Below, in pieces: positions 17,039 to 25,211 of a DNA stretch of 64,000 nucleotides. This stretch comes from an uncultured Marinobacter sp. GTDB lineage: Bacteria; Pseudomonadota; Gammaproteobacteria; Pseudomonadales; Oleiphilaceae. The notes under the pieces are model-generated. The model searched no databases and had not been told where the DNA came from. It was given only the letters and a program-made list of their open reading frames with translations. How positions within the stretch are numbered: position 1 is the stretch's first letter; each line of letters opens with the position of its first letter. The position numbers and the translations under genes are program-made. The stretch covers positions 325,823 through 389,822 of the forward strand of contig NZ_CAMPJO010000003.1 in NCBI RefSeq assembly GCF_946886895.1. Direction: 5' to 3'.

Positions 17039-19447
17039 ATGCGGGGAACCGGACGACCACTCAATCTTCAACGAAAGCTGACCGCGCTGATTGCCGGCCT
17101 GTGCCTCACGATCATTCTCACCGTGGGTTTCATTGTCGCCGTCGTGCAACTGCAATCTGCGATAACGGCCTATACCTGGGGCGAGAGCCTCTGGTCAAGA
17201 GCGCAGATTGATGCCGTTACGCACCTCGACCAGTTCGCTCAAACCGGGAACTTCTGGCACCTGGCTCAGGCCCGGCAATCACTGTCTATCCCCATCGGCG
17301 ACCTACACGCACGGATGGCGATCACGGCCGGGCAGCTCGATTGGCAGCGCGCCAGGAAGGGACTCCTGCAAGGCGGCAACCATCCCCAGGATCTGACTCG
17401 CATGATCCTGTTGGTTCGTTATTTTTCCTGGCTCGACCCCTTGAAAGACGCCGGAAACGCCTGGGCAGCAACCGACGACCTGTTACTAGAGCTTGACCAG
17501 ATCGGCAACGCCCTGGAGCGGGCGTGGCTGGCCGGGTCGCCCGATCCGGACCATCTGCAGTTCCTGAGGGAGCGGCTAGCCGCCCTGGATCAGCGACTGC
17601 AGGCCAACGCCCGGACATTTCGCCTGGCCATGGGGGGTGCCGCACGCTGGGCCGCCAGTTTCCTGTCCGTGGTCAGTGCCTCGTTCCTGATAATGGTGGC
17701 GTTGCTCTCCTGGTTCCTCGGTTTTCGGCTGGTCAAGTTGTTGCAACGGACCGAGCAGAGTTTCCGCGCCATCTTTGAGCAGTCTGCTATCGGCATCATT
17801 CAGATCGATACCCAAGGCCGGATCATCAACGCCAACCAGGCCACCTGCGACATTCTGGGCTACCAGGCCAACGAGCTGGTACCGCAGCCCTACCGGGAGC
17901 TGGTGCACCCGGAAGACTGGGCTCTCGCGCGGGAAGAACGGCGCGCCATCAATCGCGGGGATATTGACAGCTACACCACCGAGCACCGGCTCGTCCGCAA
18001 AGACAACGAATTCCTGTGGGCCCGGCTGACGGTCTCCCGGGTGTGGGATGCTCCCAGCGCCTCGGCCTACTTCACTACCGTTCTTGAGGACATCTCCGAA
18101 TCCCATCGCCTGTCAACCGAACTGAGTTACATGGCCACCCACGACAGCCTGACCGGCCTGATTAACCGGAGGGCATTCGAGCATCAGCTTGCCAGCCACC
18201 TCGGGCGTGTTCGCAATGAAGGTGCCCAGCATACCCTGTGCTTTGTGGACCTCGACCAGTTCAAACTGGCAAACGACACCTCCGGCCATGACGCCGGTGA
18301 CCAACTTCTGCGCCAGGTATCCGACGTTATCGGCAAAAATCTGCGGGACTCGGACACCCTGGCCCGGCTTGGCGGCGATGAATTCGGTATCATCCTCGAA
18401 AACTGCGACCTGGAGACCGGTCGCCACGTCGCGGAGAAGGTCCGGAGTGCGCTCGACAACCTGGTGTTTACCTGGCAGGAAACCAGCCACGCACTGAGCT
18501 GCAGTATCGGCGTAGTGCCCATCACCGCCGAGTGCTCCGGGATCAATGCCCTGATGAAAGCCGCGGATATCGCCTGCTACACGGCCAAGGACAGCGGCAG
18601 GAACCGCGTGTGCGTGATGTCCATGGACGACAGACTGATGGCCGCCCAGCAGAGCCAGATGGAGTGGCACAACCGCATTCAGACCGCCCTCCAGGACAAC
18701 CTGTTTTTCCTGGACTGCCAGCTCATTGCATCACCCGGCCAGCCCGGCAAGGGATTGCGTTACGAGGTACTGATTCGCATGCGCTCGCCGGATGGCTCAG
18801 TGGTACCTCCGAACGCCTTCCTGCCTCCGGCAGAGCGCTATGGCATGGCCGCCCGAATCGACCGCTGGGTTATCAACCATGTACTGGAACGGCTCTCAGC
18901 GTCGCCACAGCATCTGGCTTCGCTGGAAGCCTGCCACATCAACCTGTCGGGCCGTTCATTTGATCAGACTGACTTCGCAGACTTCGTTGTGGAACAGTTC
19001 ACCCGCCACTCTGTGCCACCGGGCAAAATCTGTTTCGAAATCACCGAAACCGCTGCCGCCCGTAATCTGCTGGAAGTCCAGACGTTCATGGAACGCCTGA
19101 GTGACATGGGCTGCAGCTTTGCCCTGGATGACTTCGGTTCGGGCCTGTCATCGTTCGGTTATCTGCGTCGGTTACCGGTTACCTGCCTGAAGATTGACGG
19201 TATGTTTGTGCGTGATATCGACACCAGCAAGACCGACCTGGCCATGGTCAGGGCCATACACGACATTGGCCATACCATGAACATGACGACGGTAGCGGAG
19301 TACGTGGAATCGGAAAGCGTCGCGGCGTTGTTAACAGAGATAGGCGTCGATTTGTTTCAGGGCTACTGGATCCACCGGCCCTGTCCTCTGGATGATATCC
19401 TGACCATGGAGCACGACCCACTGCCGGAACTGGTCTTCAACCGGTGA
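17039..19447 (+). CDS. Membrane PAS-GGDEF-EAL protein (cyclic-di-GMP turnover)
   Basis: An 802-residue signalling protein. It has a membrane segment near residues 15-38, a periplasmic helical sensor region, a second membrane segment near 205-230, a PAS-PAC domain (about 240-365), a GGDEF domain with an intact GGDEF site at residues 445-449, and a C-terminal EAL domain starting near 575 (EVL in place of EAL). The EAL domain keeps the DDFGSG metal motif, the KIDGMFV lysine motif and the later AEYVES glutamate. Both synthesis and breakdown of cyclic di-GMP are therefore possible. The first ATG is used here; an in-frame TTG at 17000 with no good ribosome site is an alternative. It seems to be monocistronic. 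Confidence 0.92.
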   Translation: MRGTGRPLNLQRKLTALIAGLCLTIILTVGFIVAVVQLQSAITAYTWGESLWSRAQIDAVTHLDQFAQTGNFWHLAQARQSLSIPIGDLHARMAITAGQLDWQRARKGLLQGGNHPQDLTRMILLVRYFSWLDPLKDAGNAWAATDDLLLELDQIGNALERAWLAGSPDPDHLQFLRERLAALDQRLQANARTFRLAMGGAARWAASFLSVVSASFLIMVALLSWFLGFRLVKLLQRTEQSFRAIFEQSAIGIIQIDTQGRIINANQATCDILGYQANELVPQPYRELVHPEDWALAREERRAINRGDIDSYTTEHRLVRKDNEFLWARLTVSRVWDAPSASAYFTTVLEDISESHRLSTELSYMATHDSLTGLINRRAFEHQLASHLGRVRNEGAQHTLCFVDLDQFKLANDTSGHDAGDQLLRQVSDVIGKNLRDSDTLARLGGDEFGIILENCDLETGRHVAEKVRSALDNLVFTWQETSHALSCSIGVVPITAECSGINALMKAADIACYTAKDSGRNRVCVMSMDDRLMAAQQSQMEWHNRIQTALQDNLFFLDCQLIASPGQPGKGLRYEVLIRMRSPDGSVVPPNAFLPPAERYGMAARIDRWVINHVLERLSASPQHLASLEACHINLSGRSFDQTDFADFVVEQFTRHSVPPGKICFEITETAAARNLLEVQTFMERLSDMGCSFALDDFGSGLSSFGYLRRLPVTCLKIDGMFVRDIDTSKTDLAMVRAIHDIGHTMNMTTVAEYVESESVAALLTEIGVDLFQGYWIHRPCPLDDILTMEHDPLPELVFNR

Positions 19448-19456
19448 CCCTGGCGC

Positions 19457-19675
19457 TCATGGGGCCACCAGATCCCGGCTGGTGACGCACCGCGCTCCCC
19501 AGTGGGCCGCCGCTTCCAGGCAGGCTTCCAACGAGGCTCCCTGGAGATAACGGTGCAGAAATCCGCTGAAGAATGCATCCCCGGCACCGTTGGTGTCCAC
19601 CACCTCCGGCAAGGCATCGAGGTGGACAATGGTATTCAGGGAGGCACCGCCCAGGACGAGAATGGATGATGACAT
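19457..19675 (-). pseudogene. Internally deleted PfkB-family sugar kinase remnant
   Basis: The 72-residue frame joins the typical start of a PfkB/ribokinase-family kinase (ILVLGGASLNTIVHLDALPE) directly to the C-terminal catalytic region containing the DTNGAGDAF anion-hole motif and a normal C-terminus (AAHWGARCVTS). About 200 residues of the usual roughly 300 are missing between P23 and V25, including the whole sugar-binding lid. The reading frame is unbroken and a good GGAGG ribosome site remains before the ATG. It is most likely a decayed kinase gene shortened by an in-frame deletion. A functional mini-protein is possible but unlikely, since the substrate site is absent. Confidence 0.75.
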
Positions 19676-19720
19676 GGGAGCCTCCGACAGATGGATTTAC
19701 GGATGAGACATCATAACCGG

Positions 19721-20092
19721 TTATACATCCTGCAAATCACGCTTAAGCTCCTCAGGCCCGGTGATCCACAGAGTTTTATCCAACCCGGGAAATACGCCAA
19801 TATCCAGGCCGTCCCTGGTCAGGCCCGGCACCCACTTCCTGAAGAATTCAGGCAGTGGAATACTTAGGGGCGACAGGTCATCAGCATCCTTGGCATAGTC
19901 TGCAGCAAACTCCGGAGCAGGCCAGACCGGCAGGTACTCCACATCGCCATCGTCAGATGAGATCTTCAGGAAGCGATTCTCGGCATTGACCAGAATCCAG
20001 ATTTCCCGCTCCTCACCCACTTGGTCCAGGAAGTAGTCATACCGCTCTTCGCCGTCCATTTCCATTATCCGGGTAAGTTCATCACTGCTCAT
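19721..20092 (-). CDS. DUF2750 domain protein
   Basis: A protein of 123 residues in the DUF2750 family. The recognised features are an N-terminal helix (RYDYFLDQVGEEREIWIL), the LPVWPAPEFAADYA segment, the PLSIPLPEFFRKWVPGL segment and a C-terminal acidic PEELKRDLQ. These are cytoplasmic proteins of unknown function. I chose the ATG at 20092 where the family alignment begins; the frame stays open upstream to 20245 but that part is not conserved in character. The kinase remnant follows 45 bases later on the same strand. Divergent from it, after a 429-base control region, is the sigma-54-dependent ABC operon. Confidence 0.82.
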   Translation of the reverse strand: MSSDELTRIMEMDGEERYDYFLDQVGEEREIWILVNAENRFLKISSDDGDVEYLPVWPAPEFAADYAKDADDLSPLSIPLPEFFRKWVPGLTRDGLDIGVFPGLDKTLWITGPEELKRDLQDV

Positions 20093-20277
20093 GTCAGGCA
20101 CGCCATTCCAATAGGTTGCTTTTAGGTGGGCTTCGGAGCCTAACACGGGAAAAGGGTCTCCTGACACTGTGCTTCTGTGCCTTATGCCTTGAGAAATGCC
20201 AGTAACGACAGGCCCGGGCAAACAATTTAAAATCATTCGGAACAAACAGCTTTGGCGTACAAACGACGAAGCTTTTG

Positions 20278-20300
20278 AGGTGAGCGATTTTCGCTCACCT
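20278..20300. promoter_or_regulatory. Palindromic enhancer site 1 (candidate binding site of the NtrC-type regulator)
   Basis: A perfect 10-bp inverted repeat (arms AGGTGAGCGA and TCGCTCACCT, three-base centre TTT). It is centred about 117 bases upstream of the predicted sigma-54 transcription start. A near copy of its core, TGAGCGnTTTTCGCTC, follows 32 bases later, that is about three turns of the helix. This is the usual geometry for dimers of a bacterial enhancer-binding protein, and such a regulator is encoded at 28103-29449. Confidence 0.65.
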
Positions 20301-20312
20301 TCCGATCAATTC

Positions 20313-20329
20313 TGAGCGGTTTTCGCTCG
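20313..20329. promoter_or_regulatory. Palindromic enhancer site 2
   Basis: TGAGCGGTTTTCGCTCG, the second copy of the 17-base element at 20281-20297, with two differences (A to G at position 7 and A to G at position 17). It is centred about 85 bases upstream of the predicted start point. Tandem, helically phased sites fit cooperative binding. Confidence 0.6.
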
Positions 20330-20379
20330 CGATGTGGCAACACCGTCCCTCCCTCCCCTTATTAACGGTGTTTTAGAGC

Positions 20380-20395
20380 TGGCCTCGCATTTGCT
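20380..20395 (+). promoter_or_regulatory. Predicted sigma-54 (-24/-12) promoter of the ABC-transporter operon
   Basis: The sequence TGGCCTCGCATTTGCT has the invariant GG (20381-20382) and GC (20393-20394) separated by exactly 10 bases, with TGGC and TTGCT matching the TGGCAC...TTGCW consensus well. Transcription would start near 20406, giving a leader of about 115 bases before the binding-protein gene. The tandem palindromes upstream and the NtrC-family regulator in the adjacent operon support the call. Confidence 0.75.
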
Positions 20396-20521
20396 TACTT
20401 AGGTGTAGTTTCTCACCGAATTCCCAAACCGTCATTTGCTCTCCTCGGGGGGCGACACGGTAAATCTAATGGCTGAGCGCTCCGCCAGCCATTTTGCACA
20501 ACAACAATCAAGGAGAACACA

Positions 20522-21844
20522 ATGGGACACCCCCTATCACAGGCAGGCCTGCGGCGTACGCTGCTGAGCACTGCCACTTCCATCGCACTGGTATCCGCTG
20601 GCTTCATAGGCATCAGCCAGGCTGCTCATGCCGAGGACACCTTCAAGGTGGGCCTGGTTACATTCCTGTCCGGTGGCGCATCAGGGCCATTCGGCGTGCC
20701 TGCCGCACAAGCGGCTGAAACTGTCATCAAGGCCATTAATGCCGGTGAGTTGCCTGCCCCTTACGACAGCGCCGGGATAAACGGCCTGCAGCTTGAGTCC
20801 GTGGTCATCGACGAGGCAGGCGGCCCCACCAAGCAGGTGGAGGAGTACCGCAACCTGGTTCAGCGCCAGGACGTCAATGCTGTTATCGGTTATATCTCCA
20901 GCGGTGACTGCCTTGCAGTCGGCCCGGTCGCGGAAGAGATGAAGACCTTTACCATAGCCTTCGACTGTGGCACACCGAGACTGTTTGAAGAGGTCAGCAA
21001 TCCGAAATATCTGTTCCGTACCGGACTGGATGCGGTCGCGGATAACGTCGGCGCCGCACACTATCTGAAAGATGCCAATTTCGACATCCAGCGGTTGGCA
21101 GGTATCCAGCAGAACTACGCCTGGGGACAGGACTCCTGGCAGGACTTCACGCTGTCCATGCAACAGCTGATGCCGGATGTCGAAATCGTGGATAACCAGA
21201 CACCGCAGATCTTCCAGGGCAATTACGGTACCGAGATTTCGGCTCTGCAGACCAGCCGCCCGGACGTTATCCATTCCAGTATGTGGGGTGGTGACATGGA
21301 AGCGTTTGTGGCCCAGGCCAGTGTCCGCGGTCTGCTTGACCAGGCCACGGCGATCCTGACCACCGGCGAGTCCGGCCTGCACCGTTTCGAGAATCAGGCG
21401 CCCAACGGCACCATCCTGGGCGGTCGCGGCCCCTTCGGCGGTTTCATGCCGGAAAACGATCTGAGCGAGTGGTTCTCCAAGGCCTATGAAGCCGAACATG
21501 GCACTCCGCCAAGTTATCCGGCATCGAAAATGGCGCAGGCCCTGCTCGGCCTGAAATACGCCGCGGACAATTCCGGCGCCGACGGGCTTCCAACCAGCGA
21601 GCAACTGGCAGCCACCCTCAAAGGCGCCACCTTTGAATCTGTCAGCGGTACCGTGAAGATGGCCCTGGCAGGCGGCCACCAGGCCATGCAGCCGATGCTC
21701 TACGGCGAGTACCACTATTCGCCAGACACCGGCCCCGAGCTGCGTAACGTGCGCGCCTACAAAGGCGAATGTGTGTCTCCACCTGACGGCCAGGACGCTC
21801 AGGAATGGATCAAGGCAGGGTTCCCCGGAGCCGACTGCGACTGA
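20522..21844 (+). CDS. ABC transporter periplasmic substrate-binding protein (HAAT, Peripla_BP_6)
   Basis: A 440-residue exported binding protein of the branched-chain-amino-acid/amide type. It has a Sec signal peptide with a hydrophobic core at about 15-32 and likely cleavage at AHA-ED (residues 37-38). The mature part begins with TFKVGLVTFLSGGASGPFG, the typical ligand-binding start, and includes the IGYISSGDCLAVGPVAEE loop. The ATG follows AAGGAG at seven bases. It is first in an operon with two permeases, two ATPases, an alcohol dehydrogenase and a thioesterase, so the ligand may be an alcohol-bearing or CoA-activated small organic compound. Expression should be sigma-54 dependent. Confidence 0.92.
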   Translation: MGHPLSQAGLRRTLLSTATSIALVSAGFIGISQAAHAEDTFKVGLVTFLSGGASGPFGVPAAQAAETVIKAINAGELPAPYDSAGINGLQLESVVIDEAGGPTKQVEEYRNLVQRQDVNAVIGYISSGDCLAVGPVAEEMKTFTIAFDCGTPRLFEEVSNPKYLFRTGLDAVADNVGAAHYLKDANFDIQRLAGIQQNYAWGQDSWQDFTLSMQQLMPDVEIVDNQTPQIFQGNYGTEISALQTSRPDVIHSSMWGGDMEAFVAQASVRGLLDQATAILTTGESGLHRFENQAPNGTILGGRGPFGGFMPENDLSEWFSKAYEAEHGTPPSYPASKMAQALLGLKYAADNSGADGLPTSEQLAATLKGATFESVSGTVKMALAGGHQAMQPMLYGEYHYSPDTGPELRNVRAYKGECVSPPDGQDAQEWIKAGFPGADCD

Positions 21845-21858
21845 TCCATGAAACCGTT

Positions 21859-21880
21859 CCGGCAACTTACGGGTTGCCGG
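21859..21880 (+). repeat. Hairpin after the binding-protein gene
   Basis: Arms CCGGCAAC and GTTGCCGG form an 8-bp stem with a 6-base loop, 15 bases after the stop codon and 28 before the permease start. It lacks a T-tract. Such structures often stabilise the binding-protein message or let part of the polymerases stop, so that the binding protein outnumbers the permease. Confidence 0.55.
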
Positions 21881-21907
21881 TATTTCGGCTAACAGGAGTA
21901 CACACAG

Positions 21908-22807
21908 ATGTTAACCGTCTGGGCGATTCTTATTGACGGGCTTCTCTATGCCTCGTGGTTGTTTCTGGTCGCTGCGGGGCTGACCGTTATTTACGGTGTT
22001 ATGCGCATTCTGAACATGGCCCATGGCAGCCTCTATGCCCTGGGTGCTTACGCAGCGGCTTCGGCACTTGGCTGGTATTACAACGGGGTGGGTGACCAGC
22101 TGTGGATAGCACTGGCGATGATCGCGGTCTGCGCGGTCGCCATCGGCGCCCTGGCCGGGGTGATTATGGAGCGCGGGGTGTTACGGCTGATGTATGGTCG
22201 CGACGAAGTACTGATGCTGATCGTTACCTTTGCCATGCTGCTGATCCTCGAAGACGTGATGAAACTTATCTGGGGAACCACGCCTTACTTCGCCTATCAG
22301 CCCTATGCGGCGATGGGGCGTTTCAATATTGGTGTACTGACGGTATCCGGTTATCAGTTGATGGTGGTGGGTGTGTCTGCGGTCGTGGGCCTGGCGCTCT
22401 GGTTCTGGCTGGAGCGTACCAAGATCGGCAAAATCCTGCGGTCGATCATTCATGATCGCGAGGTATCCGAAGCCATGGGCGTCAATGTGCGGCGGATGTT
22501 CACCATTACCTTCATGATTGGCGCGGCCCTTGGCGCTATCGCAGGCGGTGTTACCGCGCCCATTATTTCCGTGGTGCCCGGGGTAGGCGTGGAAGTTATC
22601 GTGGTCGCCTTTGCGGTGGTGGTAACCGGCGGCCTGGGCAGCATCACCGGGGCCGCCATCGGCGCCCTGATTGTCGGCCTGGCGCGCGCTATCTCCATTC
22701 ACACCATGCCGGAACTGGAACTGTTCATCGTTTACGCCGTTATGGCGGCGGTGCTTATTTTCCGGCCCCATGGGCTGTTCGGCCAAGCCGTCGCGAGGAA
22801 GATCTGA
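21908..22807 (+). CDS. ABC transporter permease (LivH-like)
   Basis: A 299-residue inner-membrane permease of the HAAT family with about eight membrane segments. It shows the family's N-terminal GLTVIYGVMRILNMAHGSLYALGAY segment (residues 22-46) and the C-terminal VVTGGLGSITGAAIGALIVG loop that contacts the ATPase. Its stop TGA overlaps the following permease start by one base (TGATG). It should pair with the LivM-like subunit to form the channel for the substrate captured by the upstream binding protein. Confidence 0.93.
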   Translation: MLTVWAILIDGLLYASWLFLVAAGLTVIYGVMRILNMAHGSLYALGAYAAASALGWYYNGVGDQLWIALAMIAVCAVAIGALAGVIMERGVLRLMYGRDEVLMLIVTFAMLLILEDVMKLIWGTTPYFAYQPYAAMGRFNIGVLTVSGYQLMVVGVSAVVGLALWFWLERTKIGKILRSIIHDREVSEAMGVNVRRMFTITFMIGAALGAIAGGVTAPIISVVPGVGVEVIVVAFAVVVTGGLGSITGAAIGALIVGLARAISIHTMPELELFIVYAVMAAVLIFRPHGLFGQAVARKI

Positions 22808-23748
22808 TGGGACTGCAAAAATCAGAAATCATGCTGGTCGTTGCGGCCGTTGTGATCACGTTAGTGTCGTTTGTCATTCCAGACTGGCTGGCATTCACCA
22901 CGACCCTCGCCATCGCCAGCGCTATGGTCGTACTCGGTGTTGTCATGCTGATGCGGGCCGGGCTGGTGTCCTTTGGCCAGGGTCTGTATTACTGCATCGG
23001 TGGTTATGCGGTCGGCATGGGCGGCCGTTTTCTGGGCATCACCGACGCCCTGGTGCTGATTGGTATGGGGGTCGCGGTGACCGTCGCCCTTGCCATGCTG
23101 CTTGGTTTGTTGCTGACCCGCTACCGGGAAATTTTCTTTGCCATGCTGACCCTGGCGTTTTCGATGATTCTCTACGGCATTCTGGTCAAAAGCCAGGACC
23201 TGGGCAGTACCGATGGCTTTGGCGTCGGTAGCTGGACGCTGCTATGGTTCGACCCGGAGGACAGCGAAGGCAGCAACACTGTGCTCTGGCTTGCCACCGC
23301 CGTGGGCCTGGCGGTGGCGCTGTTTCTCAACCGCTACTTCGGATCGGCCATTGGCCTGGCCTGCGAGGCCATTCGCGAGAACGAAGTCCGGGTGGAATAC
23401 ATGGGCATGTCCCGTCGCCAGATTCTGTACATCAACTACGTGATTGCCGCTGCGATAGGCTCCATCGGCGGTTCCCTGACGTCACTGGCCGCGGGCCACG
23501 TCGATCCCACCATGGCGTACTGGACCATCTCCGGCGAGTTTGTGTTTATTGCACTGCTGGGCGGCACCGGCCATGTGGCCGCGTCGTTCATCGCTGCGAT
23601 GATTTTCATCATGGTCAGAACCTACGCCGTCGAGCTCTTCCCCAACTCCTGGCAACTGATTCTCGGCACGGTGTTGCTGCTGATCATCCTGTTCCTGCCC
23701 AAGGGCATCTGGAGCCTGTTCACCCGTAAGCGGAGGGTCGTATCATGA
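22807..23748 (+). CDS. ABC transporter permease (LivM-like)
   Basis: The second permease subunit, 313 residues with eight to ten hydrophobic segments. The LivM features are the LVSFGQGLYYCIGGYAVGMG segment (residues 50-69) and the AIRENEVRVEYMGM cytoplasmic loop (about residues 190-203) followed by the conserved glycine-rich segment. Its start shares a base with the preceding stop, and its own stop overlaps the next start as ATGA, so subunit ratios are probably translationally coupled. Confidence 0.93.
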   Translation: MGLQKSEIMLVVAAVVITLVSFVIPDWLAFTTTLAIASAMVVLGVVMLMRAGLVSFGQGLYYCIGGYAVGMGGRFLGITDALVLIGMGVAVTVALAMLLGLLLTRYREIFFAMLTLAFSMILYGILVKSQDLGSTDGFGVGSWTLLWFDPEDSEGSNTVLWLATAVGLAVALFLNRYFGSAIGLACEAIRENEVRVEYMGMSRRQILYINYVIAAAIGSIGGSLTSLAAGHVDPTMAYWTISGEFVFIALLGGTGHVAASFIAAMIFIMVRTYAVELFPNSWQLILGTVLLLIILFLPKGIWSLFTRKRRVVS

Positions 23749-24551
23749 CCGACATTCTGAAAACGGAAGGACTGTCCAGATACTTCGGTGCCGTGGTCGC
23801 CGCGGAAGACATCAACGTGACCATCACCGAAGGGGAAATTGTTGGAGTCATCGGTTCCAACGGGGCAGGCAAGACCACCTTCATCAATATGGTTACCGGC
23901 TACCTGCCACCATCGGCAGGTAGCATCGCCTTTGATGGACACCCGATCAAAGGCCTGGGACCGCGCAAGCTGATGCGCAGAGGACTCTCGCGTTCGTTCC
24001 AGATTCCGCAGCTATTCCTTGAACTGTCGGTGCTGGACAACCTGTCGATGGCATTATCAGCATCGGAACACCGACACCTGGAGATGTTTCGGCCGGTGCG
24101 CACGCCCGAACGGATCGCGGCGGCGGACGAAATCCTGGCCCAGATGGGTATTACCCAGTACCGGGATGAAATGGTCACTGCCATGCCCCAGGGCGCCCGT
24201 AAACTTCTGGATATTGCCATTGCCATGCTGGCCGATCCGCGCATGCTGTTGCTGGACGAACCTACCAGCGGTGTCAGCACCGATGAAAAACACACCCTTA
24301 TGGACACCGTCATGGAAGTGGTGAAGCGGCGCGGCCTGACGGTGCTGTTCGTCGAACACGATATGGAGATCGTACGCAAATACGTCACCCGTGTGCTGGC
24401 CTTTGCCAGCGGCGTCGTCATCAAGGACGGCCCGGTAGAAGACGTTCTGGCCGACGAACAGGTGCAGGAACTGGTCACCGGCAAGCGCCAGCAGAAGCCC
24501 ACTGAAGCCAAAGACAATACCCAAGACGAAACCCAAAAAGGGGGCGCCTGA
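23745..24551 (+). CDS. ABC transporter ATP-binding protein (LivG-like)
   Basis: A 268-residue ATPase. The Walker A motif GSNGAGKTT is near residues 37-45, the signature is degenerate (MPQGARKLLDIA, with QGAR where LSGGQ is usual), Walker B is MLLLDEPTSGV, and the switch His lies in FVEHDMEIV. The LivG-type C-terminal extension ends in a polar, Gln/Lys-rich tail. The weakened signature motif is notable, because the partner ATPase has a normal one (LSGGQQKLV); the composite site may thus be asymmetric. Its role is to power import through the two permeases. Confidence 0.9.
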   Translation: MTDILKTEGLSRYFGAVVAAEDINVTITEGEIVGVIGSNGAGKTTFINMVTGYLPPSAGSIAFDGHPIKGLGPRKLMRRGLSRSFQIPQLFLELSVLDNLSMALSASEHRHLEMFRPVRTPERIAAADEILAQMGITQYRDEMVTAMPQGARKLLDIAIAMLADPRMLLLDEPTSGVSTDEKHTLMDTVMEVVKRRGLTVLFVEHDMEIVRKYVTRVLAFASGVVIKDGPVEDVLADEQVQELVTGKRQQKPTEAKDNTQDETQKGGA

Positions 24552-24552
24552 T

Positions 24553-25209
24553 ATGAGCCTCAAGATTGTGAATCTGGACGTCTCGATCGAGCGCATCGGC
24601 ATACTGAGGCAGGTCAACATGGAGATCCCGGCAGGCAAAATGGCTGGCCTGATCGGCCATAACGGCGCGGGGAAAACCACCTTCATCAGGGCCATTATGG
24701 GGCTGCTCCCGGCCGATTTCGGCTCCATTGAGTTCAAGGGTGAGGATCTGACCAGAAAGGCCTCCCACCAGCGTGCCAAGCTCGGTATCAGTTATATGCC
24801 GGAAGATCGCAGGCTTATACCGGAGCTGACGGTGACCGAGAACATTCTGATGCCCGCCTGGGCCAACGGAATTAAAGATGGCGACAAACGCCTGCAATGG
24901 ATTTATTCGCTGATGCCGGAAATCGCTGATTTCGGCGAACGCAAAGCCCTGCAGCTGTCCGGCGGCCAGCAAAAACTGGTGGCACTGGGCCGGGCGCTGA
25001 TACCCGGGCGGCAGTTAATCCTGCTGGATGAGCCCTTCGAAGGGGTTGCACCGGTGCTGGCCCAACGCCTGTCTTCGGTCATTGGTGACCTGAGAGGCGA
25101 AGGCCTGACGGTTCTGATCGCCGAATCCGATGATACCCACTCCGCAGAACTGGTCGACAGTACCTGCCGCATCGAGCGGGGTGAAGTCACCCTCACTACA
25201 GGAGAATAA
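24553..25209 (+). CDS. ABC transporter ATP-binding protein (LivF-like)
   Basis: A 218-residue ATPase that starts one base after the preceding stop. Walker A (GHNGAGKTT, residues 35-43), the signature LSGGQQKL and Walker B (LILLDEPFEGV) are intact, and the SYMPEDRRLIPELTVTENI segment is typical of LivF. The switch histidine is replaced: the segment reads LIAESDDTHS where LVEQN or VEHD is usual. It is also slightly shorter than typical LivF proteins (about 233-240). Together with the LivG-like partner this forms the ATPase pair of the importer. Confidence 0.9.
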   Translation: MSLKIVNLDVSIERIGILRQVNMEIPAGKMAGLIGHNGAGKTTFIRAIMGLLPADFGSIEFKGEDLTRKASHQRAKLGISYMPEDRRLIPELTVTENILMPAWANGIKDGDKRLQWIYSLMPEIADFGERKALQLSGGQQKLVALGRALIPGRQLILLDEPFEGVAPVLAQRLSSVIGDLRGEGLTVLIAESDDTHSAELVDSTCRIERGEVTLTTGE

Positions 25210-25211
25210 CA

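Noticed and set aside
20245..20340. CRISPR-like array from the repeated TGAGCG...CGCTC elements
   Set aside because: Only two copies with a 15-base spacer; the palindromic form and position before a sigma-54 promoter fit regulator sites.
20681..21865. Minus-strand frame of 394 residues
   Set aside because: Antisense to the binding-protein gene with its signal peptide and strong ribosome site; protein composition is not natural.
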